Below, piece by piece: positions 1-8,165 of a stretch of DNA of 64,000 bases. The first letter of the stretch is position 1. Each line of letters begins with the position of its first letter. The stretch spans positions 287,328-351,327 of the forward strand of contig DLCG01000004.1 in the NCBI GenBank assembly GCA_002480495.1, written 5' to 3'. Below the pieces are notes generated by a model. It worked only from the letters and a program-made list of their open reading frames with translations. It was not told where the DNA came from and searched no databases. The position numbers and the translations under genes are program-made. This DNA comes from Rhodobiaceae bacterium UBA7804 (GTDB lineage: Bacteria; Pseudomonadota; Alphaproteobacteria; Parvibaculales; Parvibaculaceae).

Positions 1-981
1 CAGCAGCCGGGCCCCGAGGTCGGCCCGCCCCACGCGCCCGCCCGCATTCACTCGCGGTCCGAGCAGAAAGCCGCAATGATATGGTGCCGGCGTACCGTTC
101 ATTCTCGCGACATCGGCAAGCGCGGCGAGCCCCTTGTTCTGCCGCCGTTGCATCACGCGAAGCCCCTGCGCGACGAAGGCCCGGTTGAGCCCCGTCAGCG
201 GTACCACATCGCAGACTGTGCCGAGCGCCACGAGATCGAGCCATTGCATCAGGTCCGGTTCGTCGCGGTTCGAGTACCAGCCTGCCTCGCGAAGCGCCCG
301 GTTGAGCGCCACCACGAAAAGGAAGGTCACGCCAACCGCCGCAAGCTGGCCGAGTCCGCTCGTATCGTCCATCCGGTTCGGATTGACGAGCGCGAAAGCG
401 GGAGGCAAGGCAGGTTCTGCCTGATGGTGATCGACGACGATGGAGGGAAGTCCGTAATCCGCGGCGCTGCCCAGCGCCTTGTGCGCCATGGTTCCGCAAT
501 CGACCGTGATGACGAGATCGATGCCCTCGTCTTTCAGTCTCTTGAGCGCGGGCGCATTGGGCCCGTATCCCTCGCGAATGCGATCGGGAATATAAATTCG
601 CAGGTCGCTCCCCGCCGCCTTGAAGAAACGGTAAAGAAGCGCACTCGACGTTGCTCCGTCCACGTCGTAATCGCCGAAGACCGCTACCCTCTCCCCCGCC
701 ATGATGGCGGCCGCGATGCGTGCCGCCGCCTTCTCCATATCGGCAATTTCGTGCGGATGGGGCATCAGCGAGCGCAGGGAAGGTGCGAGATAGGCCGCGC
801 AGTCCTCCGGCGCCACGCCCCGCCCCGCCAGCACGCGCGCAATGATCTCGGGCAAGCCCTCGCGCTGCGCGATGGCGAGCGCAAGCCGCTCGTCGGCAAG
901 GCGGCTCGTCCAGGCGCGCCCCGTCGCCGAGCGTTCGACGCCTAGGAAATGCCTGTTTGCGAGCGCCATGTCCGAATCCAT
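1..981 (-). CDS. recJ: Single-stranded-DNA-specific exonuclease RecJ (C-terminus outside window)
   Basis: 5'-to-3' ssDNA exonuclease of the DHH phosphoesterase family, acting in RecF-pathway recombination and repair. The visible N-terminal 327 codons carry the metal-binding motif FGDYDVDGA at about residues 102-110, a later VITVDCGT motif, the family-defining VVDHHQ, and an NPNRMDD segment. The reading frame runs off the left edge, so the C-terminal DHHA1 and OB regions are not visible. In-frame ATG starts lie at 1020, 981 and 969; 981 is chosen because a GGGAG-like site precedes it. It follows hom and glpX on the same strand and is probably the last gene of that run. Confidence 0.93.
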   Translation of the reverse strand, partial: MDSDMALANRHFLGVERSATGRAWTSRLADERLALAIAQREGLPEIIARVLAGRGVAPEDCAAYLAPSLRSLMPHPHEIADMEKAAARIAAAIMAGERVAVFGDYDVDGATSSALLYRFFKAAGSDLRIYIPDRIREGYGPNAPALKRLKDEGIDLVITVDCGTMAHKALGSAADYGLPSIVVDHHQAEPALPPAFALVNPNRMDDTSGLGQLAAVGVTFLFVVALNRALREAGWYSNRDEPDLMQWLDLVALGTVCDVVPLTGLNRAFVAQGLRVMQRRQNKGLAALADVARMNGTPAPYHCGFLLGPRVNAGGRVGRADLGARLL

Positions 982-1033
982 TGCCGCTCCCGGAGAATCG
1001 TTTCCCGAGGAACCGTTCATGCAGGAAAGCATA

Positions 1034-1077
1034 CCCCTCGCCTGGCGAGGGGGCGAACCGGAGCGATCCGACCGGTT
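1034..1077. repeat. Small palindromic repeat between glpX and recJ (modular family, copy A)
   Basis: A 9-bp dyad CCCCTCGCC/GGCGAGGGG (1034-1042 and 1044-1052) is followed by a second short dyad AACCGG/CCGGTT (1056-1061 and 1072-1077) that overlaps the glpX stop codon. This is the same two-part layout (G/C-rich dyad, then a different dyad) as the copies at 7.7, 11.0, 14.9 and 16.4 kb. Membership is less certain because the copy is short. Confidence 0.5.
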
Positions 1078-2050
1078 ACTTGAACTTGTCGAGGAAGGCG
1101 TGGAACGACTTCAGGCGCCGCACCGTGCCCGTCGCCGAGCGCATGACGATGGTATGCGTCGTCACGCCGCCGCGCACATGATGGATGCCGTCGAGAAGCC
1201 AGCCATCGGTCACGCCCGTCGCCGCGAAGATCACGTCGCCGGACGCCATTTCGGTGTGGTCGAACTTCTTGTTGAAGTCCTTCACGCCCATCTTGGCCGC
1301 GCGCGCCTTCTGCTCTTCGCTCGACGTCACGAGGCGGCCCTGCATCTGGCCGCCGATGCAGCGAAGCGCCGCCGCCGCGAGCACGCCTTCCGGCGCACCG
1401 CCCACGCCCATATAGATATCGACGCCCGTCTCCGGGTCCGTCGTCGCGATCACGCCCGCAATGTCTCCATCCGTGATGAGCGTCACCCGCGCACCCGCCT
1501 CGCGCACCGTGCGGATCAGGTCGGCATGCCGCGGCCGGTCGAGAATGCAGGCCGTGATTTCCGACACATCGACCTTCTTCGCCTTGGCTAGCGCCTTGAT
1601 GTTGTCGGCGGGCTTCGCGTCGAGATCGATGATGCCTTCGGGATAGCCGCCGCCGATCGCGATCTTGTCCATATAGGTGTCGGGCGCATTGAGCAGCGTG
1701 CCGCCCTGCGCCGCCGCCAGAACGGCCATGGCGTTCGGCATGGCCTTCGCGGTCAGCGTCGTGCCCTCCAGCGGGTCGAGCGCGATATCGACCTTCGGCC
1801 CGGCGCCCGTGCCCACCTTCTCGCCGATATAGAGCATCGGCGCCTCGTCGCGTTCGCCCTCGCCGATCACCACCGTGCCGTCGATGTCGAGCACGTTGAG
1901 TTCCTTGCGCATCGCATCGACAGCGGCCTGGTCCGCCGACTTCTCGTCGCCGCGTCCCACCCAGAAGGACGAACAGACGGCGGCGCGTTCCGTCACGCGT
2001 CCCATCTCCAGCGCCAGCATGCGGTTCAGGCCAGCCTTCTTCGCAACCAT
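1076..2050 (-). CDS. glpX: Class II fructose-1,6-bisphosphatase GlpX
   Basis: Hydrolyses fructose-1,6-bisphosphate to fructose-6-phosphate in gluconeogenesis. The 324-residue length is typical of GlpX. Visible family signatures are the N-terminal RMLALEMGRVTE, the GDEKSADQAAVDAMR segment, GEGERDEAPML, the metal/phosphate motif DPLEGTTL, and GVGGAPEGVLAAAALRC. The family is metal-dependent and sensitive to lithium. It lies 53 bp after hom on the same strand. The hom-glpX-recJ order is common in alphaproteobacteria. Confidence 0.95.
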   Translation of the reverse strand: MVAKKAGLNRMLALEMGRVTERAAVCSSFWVGRGDEKSADQAAVDAMRKELNVLDIDGTVVIGEGERDEAPMLYIGEKVGTGAGPKVDIALDPLEGTTLTAKAMPNAMAVLAAAQGGTLLNAPDTYMDKIAIGGGYPEGIIDLDAKPADNIKALAKAKKVDVSEITACILDRPRHADLIRTVREAGARVTLITDGDIAGVIATTDPETGVDIYMGVGGAPEGVLAAAALRCIGGQMQGRLVTSSEEQKARAAKMGVKDFNKKFDHTEMASGDVIFAATGVTDGWLLDGIHHVRGGVTTHTIVMRSATGTVRRLKSFHAFLDKFK

Positions 2051-2103
2051 CTCAGTTCCCCATTCCCAGGCCCGTTTCCCCGGGCGTCATGTTAGCCGGC
2101 GGC

Positions 2104-3411
2104 TCAGCGGAGCTCGCCATCCTCGATCCGGATCACCAGCGGCGTTCCCGCCACGTCTTCATGTTCTGCGAGCAGGGCCCTCGCGCGGGCCATCGTGCTT
2201 TCGTCGGTTTCATGCGTCACGAAGACGACCGGCAGCCTGCCGCTCTCGTCGCCCTTGCCGCCGCGCTGCACGATCCGCTCGATGGAAATCGACGCCTCGG
2301 CGAGCGCGCGCGTGATCGCGGCCATGCTGCCCGCCCGGTCCACCGCGCGAAGCCGCAGGTAGAACGAGCTCTTGTGCGTATCCATGAGCGGCGTCGCGGG
2401 CGCCTTCAGCTTCGTCGCCGGCACGATGAAGGGCGGCACGATGAGCCCCCGCGCAATGTCCACGATGTCGGAGAGAACGGCCGACGCCGTCGGCCCCTCG
2501 CCCGCGCCGCGCCCCTCGAGCACGAGATGTCCCACCCGGTCGCCATCCACGGCCACCGCGTTATAGACGCCCGAGACCGCCGCAAGCGGCGTCCCTTCGG
2601 GCACAAGTGCTGGATGCACGCGCTGCACGATGCCCTTGTCGCTCTTCTCCGCAATGGCGAGCAGCTTCACCTTGAAGCCGAAATCCTTTGCGAAGGCGAT
2701 GTCCGTCGCGCTGATCTTCTCGATGCCCTCGACATGCACATTGGCGAAGTCCACTTCCGTGCCGAAGGCAAGGCTCGCCAGGATCGCGAGCTTGTGCGCC
2801 GCGTCGATCCCGCCCACGTCGAATGTCGGATCGGCCTCCGCATAGCCGAGCGCCTGCGCATCCTTCAGCACGTCGGCGAAGTCGCGCCCCGTCGTCTCCA
2901 TCTCGGTCAGGATGTAGTTGCACGTCCCGTTGAGAATGCCGTGAATGCTGCGGATCTCGTTGCCCGCCAGCGCCTCGCGCATCGTCTTCACGATGGGGAT
3001 GCCGCCGGCCACCGCCGCTTCGTAGTTGAGCGCGACGCCCGCGCCTTCCGCGAGCCTCGCCAGCGCCGTGCCGTGATGCGCGATCAGCGCCTTGTTCGCG
3101 GTCGCGACATGCTTGCCCGCCTTGAGCGCCGCTTCCAGCAGCTCGCGCGCGATGCCTTCCGAGCCGCCGATGAGCTCGACCACGAGGTCGATGTCGTCCG
3201 CCGAAGCGAGCGCCATCGGGTCGTCTTCCCAGCGCACGCCGGAAAGGTCGATGCCGCGATCCTTGGTCCTGTCGCGCGCCGAAACGGCGACGAGTTCGAG
3301 CGGCCGCCCGCACGCCGCCGCGAGATGCTCGCCGCGACCGGCCAAAATCTTGACGACGCCCGCCCCAACCGTGCCGAGGCCGGCAATGCCGATGCGTAGG
3401 GAATTGCTCAC
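2104..3411 (-). CDS. hom: Homoserine dehydrogenase
   Basis: Reduces aspartate semialdehyde to homoserine, the branch point to threonine and methionine. The 435-residue protein has an N-terminal Rossmann fold (GIAGLGTVGAGVV at about residues 7-19), a central catalytic domain with the NGTCNYILTEME signature, and a C-terminal ACT domain (FYLRLRAVDRAGSMAAI onward), which suggests feedback control by threonine. Its start codon overlaps the stop of the upstream aminotransferase (ATGA), implying translational coupling. The O-acetylhomoserine sulfhydrylase at 15.1 kb uses a downstream product of this pathway. Confidence 0.96.
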   Translation of the reverse strand: MSNSLRIGIAGLGTVGAGVVKILAGRGEHLAAACGRPLELVAVSARDRTKDRGIDLSGVRWEDDPMALASADDIDLVVELIGGSEGIARELLEAALKAGKHVATANKALIAHHGTALARLAEGAGVALNYEAAVAGGIPIVKTMREALAGNEIRSIHGILNGTCNYILTEMETTGRDFADVLKDAQALGYAEADPTFDVGGIDAAHKLAILASLAFGTEVDFANVHVEGIEKISATDIAFAKDFGFKVKLLAIAEKSDKGIVQRVHPALVPEGTPLAAVSGVYNAVAVDGDRVGHLVLEGRGAGEGPTASAVLSDIVDIARGLIVPPFIVPATKLKAPATPLMDTHKSSFYLRLRAVDRAGSMAAITRALAEASISIERIVQRGGKGDESGRLPVVFVTHETDESTMARARALLAEHEDVAGTPLVIRIEDGELR

Positions 3412-4682
3412 GTCCGCCCCGCTCCGCTCGTCTGCTTCGCGCTCGGATGGGGAACCACGCTCGCGCTTATGCCGAGCCGGTCTTCATATTCCGCGATGAT
3501 CTGGTCGGCATTCTGCATCAGGCGCTTCACATTGCGCGCCGCCTGCCGGATGCGCTGCTCGTTTTCGACGAGACCGATGCGCACATGCCCGTCGCCATAT
3601 TCGCCGAAGCCGATGCCCGGCGCGACCGCCACATCCGCCTTCTCCAGCAGCAGCGTCGCAAAGCCCATGGAGCCCAGATGCCGGAACTTCTCGGGGATCG
3701 GCGACCACGCGAACATGCTCGCGGGCGGGCTCGGAATGTCCCATCCCGCGCGCGCCATGCTGTCGACCAGCACGTCGCGGCGATGCTTGTAGGTCGCCCG
3801 GATTTCCGCGACGCAATCCTGCGGCCCGTTCAGCGCCGCCGTCGCCGCCACCTGGATCGGCGTGAAGGCGCCATAATCGAGATAGGATTTCACGCGGCCG
3901 AGCGCGTTGATGAGCCGCTCATTGCCGACCGCAAAGCCCATGCGCCAGCCGGGCATGGAGAAGGTCTTGGAAAGCGAGGTGAACTCGACCGTTCGCTCCT
4001 TCGCGCCCGGCACCTGCAGGATCGAGGGCGGCGGATTGCCGTCGAAATAGATTTCCGAATAGGCGAGGTCCGAGATCACATAGAGATCGTGCTTCGCCGC
4101 GAAGGCGATCACTTCGCGGTAGAAATCGAGATCGGCCACCTGCGCCGTCGGGTTCGACGGATAGGAAACCACGATCGCCGTCGGCTTCGGCACGCTGTGC
4201 CGCACGCCCCGCTCCAGCATGTCGAAGAAGCCCGTCTCGCTCTCGAAGGGCACGGAGCGGATGACGGCGCCCGAAATGATGAAGCCGAAGGCATGGATCG
4301 GATAGCTCGGGTTCGGACAGAGGATCACGTCGCCCGGCGCGGTGATCGCCTGGGCGAGGTTCGCAAGGCCCTCCTTGGAGCCCAGCGTCGCGATCACTTC
4401 CGTCTCCGGATTGAGCTTCACGCCGAAGCGCCGCTCGTAATAGGCCGCCTGTGCCTTGCGCAGGCCGGGAATGCCGCGCGACGAGGAATAGCGATGCGTC
4501 TTCGGGTCGCGAACGGCCTCGACGAGCTTCTCCACGATATGCGGCGGCGTCGGCATGTCGGGATTGCCCATGCCGAAATCGATGATGTCCTTGCCCTCGG
4601 CGCGCGCCTTGGCCTTGAGCTTGTTCACGCTCTCGAAAACGTAAGGAGGCAGACGCTTAATGCGGTGGAACTCTTCGCTCAT
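3408..4682 (-). CDS. PLP-dependent class I/II aminotransferase (AlaC / LL-DAP-aminotransferase-like)
   Basis: Fold-type I aminotransferase. It has the NPSYPIHAFGF segment, SYPSNPTAQVAD, the YSEIYFDG motif and the PLP-lysine motif SLSKTFSMPGWRMGF. The ATG at 4682 (MSEEFHRIK) is chosen over the longer frame from 4745 because a CAGGA site precedes it and homologues begin this way. Homologues next to hom are annotated variously as LL-diaminopimelate aminotransferase, aspartate aminotransferase or alanine transaminase AlaC, so the substrate is not settled by sequence. Coupling to hom suggests aspartate-family or alanine metabolism. Confidence 0.9.
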   Translation of the reverse strand: MSEEFHRIKRLPPYVFESVNKLKAKARAEGKDIIDFGMGNPDMPTPPHIVEKLVEAVRDPKTHRYSSSRGIPGLRKAQAAYYERRFGVKLNPETEVIATLGSKEGLANLAQAITAPGDVILCPNPSYPIHAFGFIISGAVIRSVPFESETGFFDMLERGVRHSVPKPTAIVVSYPSNPTAQVADLDFYREVIAFAAKHDLYVISDLAYSEIYFDGNPPPSILQVPGAKERTVEFTSLSKTFSMPGWRMGFAVGNERLINALGRVKSYLDYGAFTPIQVAATAALNGPQDCVAEIRATYKHRRDVLVDSMARAGWDIPSPPASMFAWSPIPEKFRHLGSMGFATLLLEKADVAVAPGIGFGEYGDGHVRIGLVENEQRIRQAARNVKRLMQNADQIIAEYEDRLGISASVVPHPSAKQTSGAGRT

Positions 4683-4876
4683 GGCCAAATCCTGGAGGAC
4701 GCGATACGCCGTCAGCGGCCCCGATTCGGGCCCGCAGCCGTTCACGGCGTCTTATAACGCCAAAGGGTGGGTCGGGCCATGCGAAAACGGCCCCGGATGG
4801 CGGATTATGACTCTGCCCTCATGGCCGATTTATGGCGGAAAGCTGGGCCTCTCCCCGCCCCGCCGGGCACCCCCGC

Positions 4877-5512
4877 TCAGGGCTGCCCGATCACCGGCTT
4901 CACGGTCACATGCCGCGTCGGCGCCGCCGTCACTTCCGGTCCCGTGTCCTCGGCCGGTTCGGCCGCCGCGCCGTCCTCGGTCATGACCTCTGGCTCTTCC
5001 TCCGGCTCCTTGGCGGCCGTCTGCACTTCCTGCTGCGGCAGCACCTTGGAATAGTCGCTATGGCCGCCCCGCTCGCCCGGCATCGGAATGACCGGCGCGC
5101 TCTCGTAGAGCGACTGCTTGTCCACCCCCTCGGGCACATCCTCCAGCGCGGGCACGGGCGTGGGCCGCGAGACGGAGGGCGCGGGCGCGGGCGCTTCCGT
5201 GCCGCCGCGCAGCACCTGGTCGCTGTGGAGAGCGTTCTCGCGGTCGGCGGCGAGCCCCTTGGCGATCTCCTTGCGCTCCTCGAGCGGCGTCGCCGCGGGC
5301 TGCGCCTGCGGCACGTCGCGCAGATCGGGGAAGGTCGCATCCGCGGGCGCCTGCGAGGGAGTGCCGCCATAGGCCGCATCCGGCTTCGCGTCGTCCGACA
5401 GCGCCGAACAGCCGCCCGCGAGCCCGGCCATGATCAGCGCCGCAGCAATTCCGCACCCGCGGGCCGCTGCGGCAACCCTGTTCACACCCCGGCTCATCGC
5501 CATCTCCGGCAT
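4877..5512 (-). CDS. Putative lipoprotein, Pro/Glu/Ala-rich
   Basis: No family recognised. The N-terminus has a basic region, a hydrophobic stretch and a lipobox LAGGC with the cysteine at about residue 35, predicting a lipid-anchored periplasmic protein. The rest is low-complexity and rich in Pro, Ala, Glu and Asp, with no clear folded domain, so it may act as a spacer or scaffold. An alternative start six codons in (MSRGVNR) gives a more usual signal-peptide length. It is divergent from phaC. The 179-bp gap between them holds a perfect 21-bp palindrome. Confidence 0.7.
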   Translation of the reverse strand: MPEMAMSRGVNRVAAAARGCGIAAALIMAGLAGGCSALSDDAKPDAAYGGTPSQAPADATFPDLRDVPQAQPAATPLEERKEIAKGLAADRENALHSDQVLRGGTEAPAPAPSVSRPTPVPALEDVPEGVDKQSLYESAPVIPMPGERGGHSDYSKVLPQQEVQTAAKEPEEEPEVMTEDGAAAEPAEDTGPEVTAAPTRHVTVKPVIGQP

Positions 5513-5585
5513 CGTCTCACTCCTGCTGCTCAGGCTTTTGCGCCTGTTTCCTGTCCCTGTTTCCGCGTCATCGGGCGGACATGAT

Positions 5586-5606
5586 CAAGCGTATAGTATA
5601 CGCTTG
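5586..5606. promoter_or_regulatory. Perfect 21-bp palindrome upstream of phaC, probable operator
   Basis: Arms CAAGCGTATA (5586-5595) and TATACGCTTG (5597-5606) surround a single central G with no mismatch. It lies 85 bp before the phaC start and 73 bp before the divergent lipoprotein gene. Its TA-rich centre stands out from the GC-rich surroundings. The GTATA-n-TATAC core resembles dimeric helix-turn-helix regulator sites such as those of the GntR family. The regulator is unknown and no regulator gene is adjacent. Confidence 0.55.
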
Positions 5607-5691
5607 TGACGATAAACTGTTGATCGACGGGCCGCGCCCGCAGGGCGGCGGATGCGCCCGAAACCCGTAAAGAGCCCCCAGGGAAGCGTTT

Positions 5692-7665
5692 ATGAGCCTC
5701 AAGGACACGACCGGCGAAAAGGAAGCCGTGCCCGCGAAGGAAAAACCCGCCAGGCCGAAGAAGCAGCGCCGGAAACCCGCGGCGGCAAAGGCTTCCGGAA
5801 CGTCCGCCAGGGCCCCGAAAGCGGAGGCGGCCCCCGCTGCCGAAAAGCCCGCCGCCGGTAAACCCGACGCGAATACGCGCGAATATGTGATGCCCGATCT
5901 CGGCCGCCTCGCGATCAACCTCATGCATGCGGCGAACCTCGGGCAGAAGGCCGCTCGCCAGCTCATGCGTACCGACGATTCGTCCTCCGACGCGAGCCAC
6001 GCTCTGCATGACCTTCAGCGCGTCGGCCGGACGCTGATGGATATCGCCGCGAGCTACATGCGCAATCCGGCGAAGATCGTCGAGGCGCAGACCGCGCTGT
6101 GGGAAGGCTATGTCGGCCTCGCCTCCAATCTGACGCGCCGCCTGCTCGGCGAGGACGTGCCGCCCGTCGCCGCGCCCAGCCGCTCGGACAAGCGCTTCCG
6201 CGATCCCGACTGGCACGAAAACCTGATCTTCGACCTGATGAAGCAGTCCTACCTGCTCACCAGCAAATGGATGACCGACCGCGTGAAGCTCGCCGAAGGC
6301 GTCGACCAGCACACGCGCGAAAAGGCGGACTTCTATGTCCGCCAGATGGCGAACGCCTTCTCGCCCTCGAACTTCCTCTTCACCAATCCGGAAATCCTGC
6401 GCACCACGCTGGCGACCAATGGCGAGAACCTCGTCTCCGGCATGGAGCACCTGCTGGAAGATATCGAGCGCGGCCACGGCCACATCCAGATCCAGCAGAC
6501 GGATATGTCCGCCTTCCGCCTCGGCGAGAATATCGCCACGACGCCCGGCAAGGTCGTCTACCAGAACGACCTGATGCAGTTGATCCAGTACGAGCCGACG
6601 ACCGAAAAGGTCTACAAGCGCCCGCTCGTCATCTTCCCCCCCTGGATCAACAAATATTACATCCTCGATCTCACGCCCGATAAGTCGCTCGTGAAATGGT
6701 GCCTCGACAAGGGCTACACGGTCTTCGTCGCAAGCTGGGTGAACCCGGATGCGCGCCTCGCATTGAAGACCTTCGAGGACTACATGACCGAGGGCGTCTA
6801 TGCCGCGCTCGATGCGGTCGAGAAGGCAACCGGCGAGAAGGAAGTGAACGCCGTCGGCTATTGCATCGGCGGCACGCTGCTCGCCTGCTCGCTCGCGCAT
6901 ATGGCGCAGCGCAAGGACGAGCGCATCAAGTCCGCGACCTTCCTCGTCACCCAGGTGGACTTCACGGAAGCCGGCGAACTCAAGGTCTTCATCGACGAGG
7001 AACAGATCGCCGACATCGAAAAGCAGATGCACGAGAAAGGCGGCTATCTGAAGGGGTCAACCATGGCCACCACCTTCAACATGCTGCGCTCGAACGACCT
7101 CATCTGGAACTACGTGGTCAACAACTACCTGCTCGGCCGCGAGCCCATGCCCTTCGACATCCTGTTCTGGAATTCGGATGCGACGCGGCTCCCCTCCGCC
7201 ATGCATGTCTTCTATCTGCGCGAGTGCTATCTGGAGAACAAGCTCGCCGAAGGCCGCATGGTCCTGGGCGGCGAGGAACTGCATCTGAACGATGTGAAGG
7301 TGCCGGTCTATCTGCAGTCGAGCCGCGAGGATCACATCTCGCCCTACAACTCCGTCTACAAGGCGACGCATCTCTTCGGCGGCCCCGTGCGCTTCATCTG
7401 CGCAGGGTCGGGCCATATCGCGGGCGTCATCAACCCGCCCTCAAGCGGCAAATACAATCACTGGACGAATGACGCCCTGCCGGATACGCCCGATGAATGG
7501 TTCGCCGGCGCGACCGACCACAAGGGCTCCTGGTGGCCCGACTGGGAACAATGGCTCTCGGAAAAATCAGGCCCGATGGTCGATGCCCGCAAACCCGGCA
7601 GCGGCAAGCTCAAGGTGCTCGAAGACGCCCCGGGCTCATACGTGCTGGTGAAGTCTGAAGACTGA
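5692..7665 (+). CDS. phaC: Class I poly(3-hydroxyalkanoate) synthase PhaC
   Basis: Polymerises (R)-3-hydroxyacyl-CoA into polyhydroxyalkanoate at the granule surface. It has the PHA-synthase lipase-like box GYCIGG with catalytic Cys391, then Asp547 (SREDHISPY) and His575 (GSGHIAGV), completing the Cys-Asp-His triad. The C-terminal alpha/beta-hydrolase domain ends with the usual WWPDWEQWL region. At 657 residues it is longer than typical class I enzymes (about 590). The excess is a Lys/Ala/Pro/Arg-rich tail over about residues 1-60. An AGGGAAG site precedes the ATG. No phaA, phaB or phaR lies in the window. Confidence 0.96.
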   Translation: MSLKDTTGEKEAVPAKEKPARPKKQRRKPAAAKASGTSARAPKAEAAPAAEKPAAGKPDANTREYVMPDLGRLAINLMHAANLGQKAARQLMRTDDSSSDASHALHDLQRVGRTLMDIAASYMRNPAKIVEAQTALWEGYVGLASNLTRRLLGEDVPPVAAPSRSDKRFRDPDWHENLIFDLMKQSYLLTSKWMTDRVKLAEGVDQHTREKADFYVRQMANAFSPSNFLFTNPEILRTTLATNGENLVSGMEHLLEDIERGHGHIQIQQTDMSAFRLGENIATTPGKVVYQNDLMQLIQYEPTTEKVYKRPLVIFPPWINKYYILDLTPDKSLVKWCLDKGYTVFVASWVNPDARLALKTFEDYMTEGVYAALDAVEKATGEKEVNAVGYCIGGTLLACSLAHMAQRKDERIKSATFLVTQVDFTEAGELKVFIDEEQIADIEKQMHEKGGYLKGSTMATTFNMLRSNDLIWNYVVNNYLLGREPMPFDILFWNSDATRLPSAMHVFYLRECYLENKLAEGRMVLGGEELHLNDVKVPVYLQSSREDHISPYNSVYKATHLFGGPVRFICAGSGHIAGVINPPSSGKYNHWTNDALPDTPDEWFAGATDHKGSWWPDWEQWLSEKSGPMVDARKPGSGKLKVLEDAPGSYVLVKSED

Positions 7666-7688
7666 GACATCCGCATGTCTTTCTTCCC

Positions 7689-7771
7689 ACCCTCCCCTCG
7701 GGGAGGGTCAAACGGCCCTCTTTGCAGTTTGTCTGCAAAGACAAACAAGAGTGGGCCGTTTGGGGCGGGGG
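7689..7771. repeat. Modular palindromic repeat after phaC (copy B)
   Basis: Dyad ACCCTCCCC/GGGGAGGGT (7689-7697, 7700-7708) is followed directly by a second dyad CAAACGGCCC/GGGCCGTTTG (7709-7718, 7753-7762). The second dyad encloses a third, CTTTGCAG/CTGCAAAG (7720-7727, 7733-7740). A G-rich tail GGGGCGGGGG ends the unit. It begins 24 bp after the phaC stop and may also serve as a 3' end hairpin, although no T tract follows. Confidence 0.75.
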
Positions 7772-7838
7772 CAGTTCGAACAATCATCTCCCGCACACCG
7801 TCTCGGCTTGTCCGGGCCATCCACGTCCTAAACTTCTT

Positions 7839-7868
7839 CGTCATTGCGAGCGAAACGAAGCAATCCAG
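7839..7868. repeat. CGTCATTGCGAG-type intergenic repeat
   Basis: A 30-bp copy beginning CGTCATTGCGAGCG and ending AGCAATCCAG. This motif is familiar as a dispersed intergenic repeat in alphaproteobacteria. A diverged inverse half-copy lies at 8038-8066, so the two flank the repeat at 7933-8018 between the convergent genes phaC and the hydrolase. Confidence 0.6.
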
Positions 7869-7932
7869 AAGCCGCGAAGCAGCGTCCTCTTCGAAAGATT
7901 CTTTAGCGCGGGCAACCTGACCAGAACAACAG

Positions 7933-8018
7933 GTGTCACCCCGGCGAAAGCCGGGGCCCATGGGAATTACCGGATTTGCCGACCCTCAGATGGATCCCGG
8001 CTTTCGCCGGGATGACAC
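7933..8018. repeat. GTCATCCCGG-type inverted repeat pair
   Basis: Two 28-bp half-elements in inverse orientation (7933-7960 and 7991-8018), each itself a short hairpin around CCGGCGAAAGCCGG, are separated by 30 bp. They differ from each other's reverse complement at only two positions. The same unit recurs at 16505 and 60738, and with a changed core at 13369. It is not coding. Confidence 0.75.
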
Positions 8019-8037
8019 TGAGGTTTGTATTGAAAGT

Positions 8038-8066
8038 TCTTCGTCGCTCCGCTCCTCGCAATGACG
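8038..8066. repeat. Inverse CGTCATTGCGAG-type half repeat
   Basis: Ends CTCGCAATGACG, the reverse complement of the start of the 7839 copy, and contains CGTCGCTCCGCTCC. It is probably a variant half-unit of the same dispersed repeat. Confidence 0.5.
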
Positions 8067-8097
8067 TAGACGGGATGAAGCGGGCGACCGACATTTC

Positions 8098-8135
8098 ACC
8101 TCTCCCTTTGCGAGGGTGAAACTCGGGTGGGGGTA
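8098..8135. repeat. Degenerate copy of the modular repeat (copy C)
   Basis: Begins ACCTCTCCCTTTGCGAGGGT, a decayed form of the first dyad, and ends GGGTGGGGGT. The core GAAACTC between them has no pairing partner. It appears to be a shortened relic of the family seen at 7689 and 14905. Confidence 0.45.
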
Positions 8136-8165
8136 ACGGCACCGCAGCACACTCCTCCCCCTGCC

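Noticed and set aside
76..945. Long plus-strand open frame opposite recJ
   Set aside because: Arg/His-rich composition typical of the antisense of GC-rich genes; the minus-strand frame has unmistakable RecJ motifs.
2089..3399. 436-codon open frame opposite hom
   Set aside because: Antisense shadow of homoserine dehydrogenase; no recognisable domain and codon bias is reversed.
7666..8165. CRISPR-like array in the phaC/hydrolase gap
   Set aside because: Repeats belong to different families, are inverted rather than direct, and spacing is irregular; no cas genes.
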